DNA from: Lycocorax pyrrhopterus obiensis
Taxonomy: Eukaryota > Chordata > Aves > Passeriformes > Paradisaeidae
Assembly (NCBI GenBank): GCA_014706295.1
Contig: JACSVZ010000010.1
Coordinates: forward strand, 19,248,501-19,312,500
Length of the DNA: 64,000 nt
Direction: 5' to 3'
Part shown: in pieces, positions 13,651-24,410 of the stretch
Position numbering within the stretch: the stretch's first letter is position 1
Layout: every line of letters starts with the position of its first letter
Notes under the pieces: generated by a model
Seen by the model: only the letters and a program-made list of their open reading frames with translations
Database searches by the model: none
What the model was told of the DNA's origin: nothing
Made by a program: the position numbers and the translations under genes

Positions 13651-14924
13651 AATTCAAATATTCCCTTTAATCTGTAACATTGTCCTGCACTTCAAAGAAT
13701 TCTCTCTTTTCCTTGGAAAACAACAATCAACAATTACAATCCCATGCGAAACTGAAGAAGCCAAGTTCCAGTTTTCCAAGAGAAGCAGCTTAACATTTGA
13801 ACACAATCCTTTACCCAAGTACTCGAAGTCCTGATTTAACATTGCTGTGGTTGATGTGATGATGCAGAGCTCTGGTAGCAGCACCAGCAGTCCATGGAAA
13901 CCCTCTGAGGCTCCACAAAAGCTCTATTCCTTGTGCTCCTGTGCTCGCCCACACCCAGCGAGATGTTACACGAGTGGAAACCCTCACTTCTCCTGCTCAC
14001 AACCCTCCACGTGTCTGCCTGGACCATTCCAGCTGCAACCCGAAGCAGCAGCAGGGAGATCAGCAGCTCTGAAATCACTCCTCTCATGGTTAATCACACT
14101 AATGATCGTTTAAGCAAATTAGCAGAGCGAGAAGCATGCACCATGCAGATTAAGTGTGTGACTGGGAGCAAAAGCACAGTCGGTGCCAAGGACAGAGCCC
14201 ACAGCTGCTCCGGCCCCAGAACCCCGAGCTTACGGAACTGAGCCTCCTTTCCAGCCCCACGAAGCCTCCAGTGGTTCTTCTCCCTTCCCACTCCATGCAA
14301 ATTCCCAGAGACCAAGGCAGAGTTTCAGCTAATTATTTAAAGCACAACTATTTGAGCCTTATGCTTTTTTCTGCAGCCAAGAGAACTTAACAGGATGGTG
14401 GGCACGAACTCTTATTTTTCTCTGTTGTCTTCCCACTGGAAGCACCTTCCTAAAATACAGTTTCTTCTCTGTGTGGCATCTCAGGATGTGCTACAGGAAA
14501 TAGGCAAAAGATAAACACTATAAATCAGAGCTATGTTAGTGTTGACATTGTCAGTAAACAAAGTTATTAATTATACATGTACTGGGAAAGCTGAAGAAAA
14601 ATTATTTGCCCAAAGGGGAAAGGAATGGCAAAATTATATTTTAAAGATTCTCCCCAAAGCGTGGCACGCAGCTTATAGTAAATCATTGGAATTTAGTGAA
14701 ATGTTTGTTCTGCAGCCCTGACTCAGCTCTCAGAGCTGTGAGCTGCTATAAACTCACCTCAAAAGAGACCTTCAGTACAGAAAAGTGATGTATTTGAAGT
14801 TCTTCTTCAGCCTCTTTGGTTCTCCCCTGTGCACAAAGCCTCCCTGAGCTTCCCAGCCAACACCAGCTCCATCCCGGTCACAGAGCCACGTGGTGAGGTG
14901 AGGGAGGGGCCAGTCCCAAGCCCT

Positions 14925-15045
14925 CAGAGCCCCAATGTCCAGCCTGGCCTTGGACACTGCCAGGGACGGGGCAGCCACAGCTTCCCTGGGCACCTGTGCC
15001 AGGGCCTGCCCACCCTCACAGGGAAGCTGTTGAGCACAATTCTTC
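14925..15045 (-). mobile_element. CR1 LINE fragment
   Basis: CAATGTCCAGCCTGGCCTTG, GACGGGGCAGCCACAGCTTC and GCCAGGGCCTGCCCACCCTC are complement CR1 3' sequence. The terminal GGTTTGGGTTGGAAGGG part is missing, so both ends are truncated or degraded. Confidence 0.8.
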
Positions 15046-16389
15046 ACCCACCCAGGGGCACTTCCACCAAATCCATGACTCTGCAGAGGCTGGGATCACC
15101 CGGGACAGGGTCTGATGCCTTGGCACAAGCCCAGGCAGATGATTCCGTGGCTCTTCCCTCACCCACCTCCTCATTTCCCTTGTGCCTTAGTGCAGCTTCC
15201 AGCACGATCTGCTCCATGACCCTGTTGGCACAGAGGTGGCACTGACTCCCTGTAGCTCCCAGGGACTTTCATAAACGTTATTCCATCAGGATAAACAAAG
15301 AACAGTAATTTGAGGCTGGAGCTCCAAAACACTACAGAGCTCATTGAGTTACAGAGCACGAAGCACAATTATTTTCAAAGGCTGCCAAAACTTTGGCATC
15401 TCCTTCAAGTCCCATTCCACTCTGCCACATTGCTCTGGAAAAAATACATTGTCCTGCTAAGGGAACTGCTCCTTGTGCTTACAGATGCAGATCTTGACTG
15501 ACAAGCAGCACTTTTTGGGAAGGTTTTGCAACTTGCATGACCACACCCACTGCAGGCAATACATAAAGAGAAATCTTGAGCAATCCTAATTCTGTGCAGT
15601 AACCTGTCAGTGATGGGGAGGTTCCAGGGGCCTCCCAAGAGCTGTAACTTAGACTGAGCACAAACTCCTTTTATTCAAATTGTGTTCACAGAACCGAGTG
15701 CTTTACTGAAGCTAAAACCATCTGATGTGAGAGACACACAACCTGGGGAACGGCACTTCCAGTGCACAGGGTGCTTTCAGGCGCCACAGTACAGCAATTT
15801 ATATCCTCACCTGCAAAGTGCTTTGGTTCATGTTACACTGAGACGATATTTAAGCTCCTAAGGATGTGAAGAAGAGAGATCATTGATGCAACCTTTGAGT
15901 CAGCACTTGAAAACAAACAAGACCTGCAGAGCTGCCAGAATTCGGGACTGGTTAGAAGAATATGCAATATAAAAATAACATTCTGCCCTTCATTAACCAT
16001 TAGCCAGCCTGCTTTGAGCCTGGTTTCCTTCTGTGGGTTTCTTGCATCCTGTTCCCCTTTCCCTCCAGGCCTGCCCCCAGCACCCCTCTGGAGAGGGCAC
16101 CTGCAGGAGCACAAAACACCTTAATCAGGCAGCTCACACCTGCCTCCAAGGCTTCCCATCTCCTCCACAACACTGAGGTGTTTAACTTCCACTGGCATCA
16201 CAACCAAACCCTGTTTACTCCAGGAACCCAAACTCCACCGTGGTTTCCCTTTAAATTATTCTCCTCACGAAGACAAACTAATTAACTGCAAGACTGCGAA
16301 GGGAATCAGCCACCACAGATAAGAGCTCTCCTCCTTCCCACAAATTACTGGATTGTTTCATCTCCGCAACTTCGGGAGAAACTTCCCTG

Positions 16390-16500
16390 CCAAGGACTAG
16401 AGTTTGGATAATGAGTCATCCAGTTATGGCAATAATCTGGCTCCCATTAGAGAAATCAATTATCTGGTGGATGAGAGACAGCTTAACCATCATAAAAATT
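16390..16500. other. Candidate conserved non-coding element
   Basis: This is a compact, repeat-free segment rich in homeodomain-like TAAT/ATTA and AP-1-like (GAGTCAT) motifs around TTGGATAATGAGTCATCC. The composition resembles vertebrate developmental enhancers. This is an impression from composition only; no alignment was made. Confidence 0.2.
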
Positions 16501-19149
16501 TAACTTGAAAGAAAGTCTATGTTCACTTTATGGTATGGGCTCTCTCTCAAGATTGATTGATGTGTGGTGTTCCTCAGCATTTCCACTTTAACATCACCCT
16601 CAGTTTTCATCACGAAATTTGGTGGTGTGAAAACAGCGCAAAACTTTCTGCTGAAATGGAAAAAAAAATTAAATCCCATAAATTCAAAAATTAAACTTGG
16701 AGTTTGATTCAACCAATTAAAATGGAAGGATGACCCTGATGCACAGAGAAGAGTACTCACCATTTAGGGCACAACTCCTATAAAAAGAGCTCTCACTTTG
16801 AGGGAAAAGGCATTTTAATGAGCTGCTTAGTTCACACATTCACATTTCTTGGAAGTCTCTGGCATGTGCAACTCAAAAATTACTACTGAATCTTTCAGCT
16901 TTTAGTTTGCAATTGAAATTCTGTCATCTCCTTTTGATGGGGAATGAAACCAGTATTAAAACCCCTATAGCTTATCTCTAGAACATGTATCTACTGTATC
17001 CTTGAATCCTTAGAAGCATCCAAGAGCACTTGGGACCATGAGCTGGGCTTACCTTTCCTACAGCACCGGATGAAAAATACACTGCAAAACCAGTAAATCC
17101 TGTGCTGGGCGAAGCCTGGTCCAAACTAAAAGCACATTTTTACTTTGGAGACCAAACAAAAAAACCACCCCTAAATACAAACCTTGGGCAAACCCTGCAT
17201 TTTCTGTAACTGCCTGTCAGGCCAAAGGTACAGCCTCAGCTTATTGTTTTAAAAGCCATTTTGGGGGAAAAGGATTTCTGTCCCTAAAGCAGCAGCTGGT
17301 TCAAACCCCTGTTAATACGATCTTCATTTATGAGAAACTCTGGCCGAAAGAGAAACCAGCTTTTACAATTCCCTCAGTTCAATATCAGTTTCGACATTGT
17401 AGATATTTAAGACACTGCTGCTTAATTTAGTAACATTTTCATTATCCCCAAGGATTACTCAAGAACATTTACAAGGAAAACCATTTGTGTGAATTGTATG
17501 GGTTACTGATCATTTGGTTTCGTCTTTCTTAATGGTATTTTTTATAAATATCTATATCTCGCAAAGAAGTTTTTTTAAAATTCCACATGTACCTCATCTT
17601 CCTGGCATGTGCAGCTCTGGATCTTCCCTCCCAAATCCACATGCCATTCCATTATGGACTCCCATCCCAAAGGATCTCATCCCTGTCCTCATTAACCCCT
17701 GCCCATTTTGGGGCTGTTTTGCAACTGTTTTTTCAGTGCCACAAAAATCCATCTGAAAACTCTGCAGCACCTCTGTAACACAAAGACAACTTTTCCAGAT
17801 ATAATCAGACTGTCCAGGGAATTCCAGATGCTTCATGTACAAGAACCTCGTGATTAAAGGTTGCCAGGTCTTTGGAAAAGAGACTTTGTAAGAGGAAAAG
17901 CCTCCCTTGCAGCAGGATTATCTGGGGCCTGCACAGCCCGTGGTCCTGGGGATGGTCCACAGAGAGGGGCTGCACATCATCCCTGTCCTCACCACTGGGA
18001 TCATCCCGGGATCATCCCGGCCTTCTCCCGGCCACAGGGATCCCACTGACCCCACGCACAGCACGAGGCACACACAGCAGCTGCCCCTGCTCAGCCCAGA
18101 CCCCGGGAAAGGCTGGAAAACCTGCCCAGCCCCGAGCTGCCGAGTGCCTGCCCGCCTGGAACACGGCAGCAAGGCAGAGATCATGGCCTGCCAGGGCTCC
18201 CCTGAGCTTCTCCTACAACACATTCCCCTGTTCTCTGCCACCACCACGGAATGTTAAACATCTGCACTGCTACCAGGGAATCCTCCTTTACATTCCAGCA
18301 AAGATCATTGGTGACTTTTGGAAAGACACCTAAAGAAAACAAATGTAGGTGCCCCCATCAAGAACCATGGCAGCTCTCTTCCATGTGTCAAGGGTTGGAC
18401 AAATGTTCTTGCCAGTCTTAGAAAAACATCAAAACAGACCAAAAAACCCACAAACTTACACCAGTCCAACTACAGAATAAGACTTAGACACTGAGCAGGA
18501 AAAGCAGAGGTTCTGCTGGGCCCAAGCCCTGAGAACAGAAATTAGATCTCAGTCTTGAACACAAGACTGGGACTTTTGCATGATGCAAAGATAATTTTCT
18601 TTTTGGGGAGGTTTACCTTTAGTACTAAAAATGACACCTCTCCTGAAGATGGGCTTTTCTGGTGTCCAGGTACAACCTGAACAAGTGACGTAGCCTTAAA
18701 ATAACGCTCCCACGTCCTTCCTCTCCCATGTGGCTGAGTATCTGTTCATAACTTTTTCACCACCGACACTTGCCTTGAATACAAATGTGAGAGGCAAAAA
18801 TTCCCAGTTAGTTGAATCCACAAGTAAACTATGAACTCCACTCACATTCAACTACACTTAGGAGCAGCTGTGAGGGCTTTCAGAAAGCCTTTTCAGACAA
18901 ACAGTGAAGTGCAGTGGTAGAGACCCAAATTCCAGGAAGTTCATTGAGCTCATCCACCTTCCCCCCACCAGACTCCCGGGCTCACTGCTCTTGTTTGCAT
19001 CACTACAGAAAAAAGGTCACGAATTACTCATTACATTTTCAGGGTAAGAAATAACTCCTATGAAGCCAAGGTGTTGTTTGTGCTTCCAAGAGCTTCCCCA
19101 AGCAGCACATTCCGAGACCCCCAAAAAGGACAATACTTTGTCCCCCACG

Positions 19150-19280
19150 TGAGCCTTTGACAGCTTCACGTTCATGCAGCATCTCCTGAATCTCTAATTG
19201 AGGGGCAGCCCATTATCAAGACACAGCACTGAGCTTAATTAGAGAGGGAAATCGATGAAGATCATCTAGAAGGTATGAGA
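19150..19280. other. Candidate conserved non-coding element
   Basis: The segment contains closely spaced CTAATTGA, CATTATCA, TTAATTAGAG and ATCGATGA motifs in unique sequence, a clustering typical of homeodomain or bHLH-bound enhancers. No comparison was possible. Confidence 0.2.
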
Positions 19281-21154
19281 AAGGTTTGAGCAATTTTCAG
19301 TGATGGTTCAGATTTCTTCCCTGGAATTGTTTCCAATAATAATGAAAGCTTAATGCAAAACAAGAGTTACCCAGACATATTACTCTGCTGCTGCAGGACT
19401 TAATGCGCTTTGCAAACAGCTACGATTTCTGGGGCAGGATGGCATCGGCTTTTACCAAAGCTGCTGCCCCACAGAACCCTGGAAAACAAGCCCAGGGTTC
19501 TTAACATTCAGGCTCTTCCTTCTGCAGCTGTCTTGGTTTTGTTTTAAAGAAAGTCCTGACTTGCCTCACACATCCTGGCACATTCTCATTTTATTTCAAT
19601 AACAGTTCATATGTTAGCAGATGTATAATCACAACTAGTTTTTAAGCCAAAGTCTTCAAATAAAAAAAAATAAAATAATTACCTGCCATGAGTAATCAAA
19701 GTAGTAGAGACCCTATCCCAGCAAGGGCAAAGGGGACAGGGAAGTCAAGGTGAGGCATTCCTGCCAGCCCCCCCAGAACACAGAAATCACTGTTCCCTGA
19801 CACTGCAGGACCCACACTGCAATACACCTATTTTCTGCTGGAATAAGGCTTTGCCATTGCTATAAGCCTTGTCAGCTCTACTGAAAACATTTCCAGCACT
19901 TCCTTCTAAAGCACAAAGGGGACAATTCCATCAAAACACTTCTGCATTTGGTTTTTTCCATACAATTTGCTCTGGCAGCACGAAGGAGGCTATGATCAGC
20001 CAAGTGCCACGTGCAATCTCTGACATATCACTACAGATACCCCAATAAGCTTCTCTTGTTTTATTTTTAAATTCAGTTACATTAACACAGCAAGACATTT
20101 AATGTATAATACTTAAGATACACTATCAGACACTGAATGCTGTCCTAGACAACTCAGAAGCTGGCTTTCTGCTATCCCAAAAACTCACTGAAAGGGAAAA
20201 ACAACAGCAAAGAGCAATTCTGACTCTTCTCCTACAAACAGAGGGATTTATTTATTTTAGAGACTTCGGACCTGCCATATCAATTTTACAGGAGAATGAA
20301 AATGGAAATTTTTTTTTGTTTATTATTTTCTGGTTCATTATTAACTGCAATAAATATTTCAACAGGGAGAGAAAGTCCCCCCAAGCTGCTGGTCCCCACC
20401 CCAGCACCAAGGCAGGCCACAGGAAGCCCCTGTGGTGACCTCACTCAGTCCCAGCCCCTGCACAAACCCCCGGGGCACTGGGCACAACCATAAATTTGAA
20501 ATATTGCCCAGATGAAGACTGAACTTATGACCTTCCCAGTATTTAACTGCCACTCTGGCTCTCCCAGGCTGAGCAGATTAAATACAGCCACTACCTGTTT
20601 CCCCAGCTCTACTATCATCACTTCCCACTCTTATCTGAGGGAAATGCTACAGATTCTTTCATGGCTGGGGAGAGCAAAACAAATTTTTCCAGTGCTCTCG
20701 ATTCATTACAGGTGTTGTAATTATTAATTACCAGCTTATGCTGGTACCAGCACCCACAGCGAGGGGAGAGCACTATCAGTACAGCCAGGAGAGAGGGGAC
20801 TTTTCAGGCACCAAATTGTTGCCTCCACCATGGGAAGTGTCCTGCCCTTGCTTGGCCTGGCCTGCAGTGACACCGGCTTTGGCACCCAAGGAAGAGCGAG
20901 GAGGTCCCTTCCCCATATTCTGTGGCATTCGGGGTACAAAGGTGCACACACGTTTTATCCATTCCGTGTTTGGCCCCACAGACTGCCTCCACTGTGGGCA
21001 GGATTCAGCAAAGTCCAGCTTTAGGGGCTGGGACTCTCTCAGCCACAGGAATGGGACATTCCCTGTTTTCTTCCACATTAAACCACTTCCGAGAAGCACC
21101 AGGCAAAGGCTCAGTGTGTGACCAGCGGGTCCATGAAATCCCCAATCTGCAGAT

Positions 21155-21315
21155 ACATAGAATCACTGAATCCTACAATGGTTTGGGTTGGAAGGGACCT
21201 TTCACATTCACCCCCTGCCATGGGCAGGGACACCTTCCACTAGACCAGGGTGCTCCAAGCCCTGTCCAACCTGGCCTTGGACACTGCCAGGGATGGGGCA
21301 GCCAAAACTTCCTTC
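21155..21315 (-). mobile_element. CR1 LINE 3' fragment
   Basis: This is one of the best-preserved copies. ACATAGAATCACTGAATCCT is the complement of the terminal repeats, followed by GGTTTGGGTTGGAAGGGACC and GCCATGGGCAGGGACACCTT. It is 5'-truncated near 21315. Confidence 0.92.
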
Positions 21316-21970
21316 CATGTTAGGGAAATTTCTTGACTCTACCTCTCAGATACACAACGCAGGTAAAGAGACTGAGGACAGAAATTAGTGTAGAATTCTT
21401 CTGGACCCCTTAGTACCTTTCTAGTCAAGTTCAAGGTCATTTTCCTGATTCAGTCCTTCTGTGAGGTATGTAGGGAAATAAATCCCAATCATTTTTGAAA
21501 CCCAGTACTAGGGCAATAGAAGGCTCCTCTATCACCTTTCCTTTATGACACAGGGGTTCACCTATTTCCAGGTACGTGAAACTGGCGATATCCTTAAGTG
21601 TCACCAATAGGATCTGAGTAACTGCACTGAAGGTACCATTTATCCCAACTGAAAATGGTGCCAGAAGTAACAGAAAACACCCCAGGACTCCCAGGATTGG
21701 TGGCTGTCCAGTCCCATATCAGTTGGAATAAGCTTTCCCCAACCACCTCCCTCGTACCTTACACAAACCCACAGTAAAACTCAGGTATTTTCCTGCCGGC
21801 TGAGCACAGCCTCAGTGTGACACACCTGAGGGCACCCTCCCTCCAGGGATGGTTAGGAATTTCATCCCCACTGCCGTGGAAGGAGTATTCTGGGGGCTGG
21901 TACCACACCAGAGACACTTGTTTGCTTGCAGGGTTTTGTATCCTTGTCAGAGGACACAGAAAAGCTGCTC

Positions 21971-22028
21971 ATGGAGCACAGTGACCTTTAAGAGTGTTCA
22001 TGGAGCACAGTGACCTTTAAGAGCGTTC
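21971..22028. repeat. 29-bp direct duplication
   Basis: CATGGAGCACAGTGACCTTT plus AAGAGTGTT is immediately repeated with one difference (AAGAGCGTT). It is a simple two-copy tandem duplication in intron. Confidence 0.9.
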
Positions 22029-24030
22029 CTTTGGAGTCCATGCACAAGTCAAACTTACAAGGATAAAGCAGTTTGTTTCTGCCTGCACATTTCAGTCAGC
22101 CCACACCTGGCACTGCTGGGAGATCTCAGTCAAGAGGCAGCCACAGGAACACCCCTCCAGTTTCACTGCCCTAACGCTGCCAAGCAATGGCATCAGCCCC
22201 TGGCACAGAATTCCATGTCTGAACTGCCATGGGGAAGCGTTAATAGAAGGAAAGAGATTGGCTGCCTGAGCACAACCCCCAGCACAGAGTGAAACCTCTT
22301 AGCAAAAACATGGGCTTCAAGGAGAGCTGCAGAAAAACACAGGAGAAGGGAGTCAGTATCCAAAAAGTGGATTTCTTGTCTGAAACGCTGCCAGACTAAT
22401 TCCAGGATGGCAGAAAGAACTTAAATTAAGCAAAATCATGCTGTTATTAGGTGGAGAGAGATGACAATTTCTCTGGTCTGGAAGCAAATGATCCAGGGAT
22501 CAGGTAACAGTTATTCAAGCTATTCAACCCTGCACCAAATTACAGTAATGCAGAAATACAATTACTCCCTACAGTGACCTCTCAAGGAAAGTAGAATTAA
22601 GATCAGAACTAAGAAGTAAAATCAGAAATCCCACTATCCAAAATGCACTCTGTAGAATCTTTCATATATTTTAATATTTGAGCATTAAAGGATTTTCTTT
22701 CCAATGCCAGGTATGGAACAAAAATTCAGCATGGCCAGACTGGCAGAACACATTCCAAACCTTCACAGCCAAATGAAGAAATCCTTTACACTGGTTCAGA
22801 TAAGGGCAAAGGAGTTGTCTCCACCTTCATCCCCAGCTGACCTGGGGCTGGATGTCCTGCACTAAGGCTCCTCTCAGCTTTATCCACGACCTGCTTAATT
22901 GCATCCCATCATTAATGGTATTAATTGCTGCCACTGCCCACAAAACCAATTCTGTAAAACAGAGAGGCTGGAACTGAATTAAACACAGCACACAGTGAGC
23001 TGTTTGAAGCCATCATAAAGTGCTCTGAAGCCTCAAGCTTGGAGGTATTTCTAAAGGCAGAGCACCAAATCGTTATTCTTTTGGTCAAGATACAAGGTTA
23101 AAAAATGTGGGGGTTTCTGCATGACCAGACTGAGCCCAAGCACTTCCTTTTGGTCAGGACACCCTTCCTTTTGTCTACAGAAAACCCTTCATTTATGGAT
23201 ATTCAGTGAATGAATTTCTCCCCTCAGAACTACTTTTCAGAGCACCTTTGTAGCACCACAATCCACAGCAAACCAAGCCAGTTAAGCTCTTGCAAGGACC
23301 ATGCATATACCATGAAACTCCAGAGAAAGAACTGGAAACCCATATTAGGGTCCAATCAATAAAAAAGACAGACTTCCTCATGGAACGTAAGAAAGACAAG
23401 GAAGCCAAACTTCTACCTGATGTTTTCCCCACTCCTTACCAAGTCTACTTTCCTTGCTTACCCAGCCTGCTTTATTTACTTTTTTATGTATAGTAAGATG
23501 CTTTTAAAACTACATTATCAATATTTCAGTGCTTTTTCTAGTAAAAATAGCTTGCAAGAGTAAGCAAAACAGTTACACACACAATAAAGCAGCATATTAC
23601 CAAATATCTCTGCTTTTATCTTCTCACAAGCTCATTGAAAACAACAATATCTTTAATGATTATGAAAAATGCATCAGAGATGTCCTTTCCAAAGACAACC
23701 AGGTTGCAGTACCACAGGCTGACCTTCAGATGGGATCAACCACACTGTGGCCCTGGCCCTCCTTCAAGTACATGACATCAACCACATTTAATATTGTAGG
23801 AGCAGGTAGAGAGGCTTTTAAGCATCCTCAGGTTGTATTGTATGAGCACCTTGCTCATTTGGCTATTTAGGAAATTACAAGCACTTTGGATCATAAATCA
23901 GAGTAACAATATTTATAACAGAATTAGGGGGCCTTGGTTTTTAACGGGGCACACAACTGATCACAGAATAAACTTGGTATTTCATCATCTGGAGAAGTGT
24001 TCTTGGTGAAAACTAAAACCTGTGACCTAC

Positions 24031-24167
24031 CTTGGACTGCCAGCTCTGCCTGGGCCTCCAGGGTGTCGTTGCCGCTCTCGGCGATGCAGGTGAAGGTCCC
24101 GGCGTCGGCCTCGGCCACGTCCCGGATCTCCAGGATCCCCCCAGCCAGCAGCTGGAACCGGCCAGAC
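24031..24167 (-). CDS. NEO1: Neogenin exon encoding Ig domain 3, second half
   Basis: This exon encodes the C-terminal half of the third Ig-like domain. It opens after CCTGTTTGCACAG and ends at CAAG|GTAGGT. It holds one base, 45 codons and one base, completing the Gly codon started by the previous exon and leaving phase 1 for the next. Landmarks are SGRFQLLAGGILEIRDV (1-17), the second Ig cysteine at 27 in DAGTFTCIAESGNDT (21-35), and LEAQAELAVQ (36-45), which runs into the linker to Ig4. The NDT at 33-35 is a glycosylation sequon. It is strongly GC- and CpG-rich. Immediately upstream in gene direction lie two degenerate partial copies of its first part together with its splice acceptor, described separately. 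The Ig4 exon should follow below but I could not find it in the remaining 24 kb. Confidence 0.94.
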
Positions 24168-24170
24168 CTG

Positions 24171-24410
24171 TGCAAACAGGGACAGGGTCATTCCATGGAC
24201 AGGGTCATTCCATGGACACAGCCTTGGCCATGTCCCGGATCTCCAGGATACCCCTGGCCAGACCTGCACACACAGGCACAGGGTCATTCCATGGACAGGG
24301 TCATTCCATGGACACAGCCTCGGCCATGTCCCAGATCTCCAGGATACCCCTGGCCAGACTGCACACACAGGCACAGGGTCATTCCGTGGACACCACCCCA
24401 GCACTGTGGG
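24171..24410. repeat. Tandem partial copies of the Ig3b acceptor and exon start
   Basis: Two direct copies of a segment overlapping the start of the Ig3b exon lie next to it. The shared block reads (plus strand) GGCCATGTCCCGGATCTCCA near 24226, with a near-identical copy near 24322 (96 bp apart); the parental sequence is inside the exon near 24113. Each copy keeps the bases that form the splice acceptor on the minus strand (CTGTGTGTGCAG, before 24263 and before 24358). Each lacks part of the exon interior and continues into a 17-bp motif, GACAGGGTCATTCCATG. That motif is itself doubled near 24181-24214 and near 24277-24311. The copied exon pieces are out of the neogenin frame relative to the real exon. 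Confidence 0.85.

Larger units (their letters stand above)
1..24030 (-). other. NEO1: Neogenin intron after Ig3 (partial)
   Basis: This is the beginning of the intron that follows the Ig3b exon, inferred because no further neogenin exon was recognised down to the window edge. It is mostly unique, AT-rich sequence. Identified inside it are eight CR1 fragments, a 30-31 bp tandem repeat, a 29-bp duplication, a hairpin beside a poly-A run, and two short segments that look like candidate conserved non-coding elements. I looked for Ig4 landmarks (an SDEGFYQC-like block) on the minus strand and saw none, but a short divergent exon could have been missed by eye. Open frames here, including a 221-codon one at 6019-6684 on the plus strand, have no recognisable domain. 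Confidence 0.7.

Noticed and set aside
17990..18060. Short GATCATCCCGG repeats as a regulatory palindrome
   Set aside because: Only two imperfect units in GC-rich sequence, with no further structure to support a function.
1..24000. Neogenin Ig4 exon expected after Ig3
   Set aside because: I scanned the minus strand for Ig4 landmarks and found none convincing. I therefore do not call it and assume it lies outside the window.
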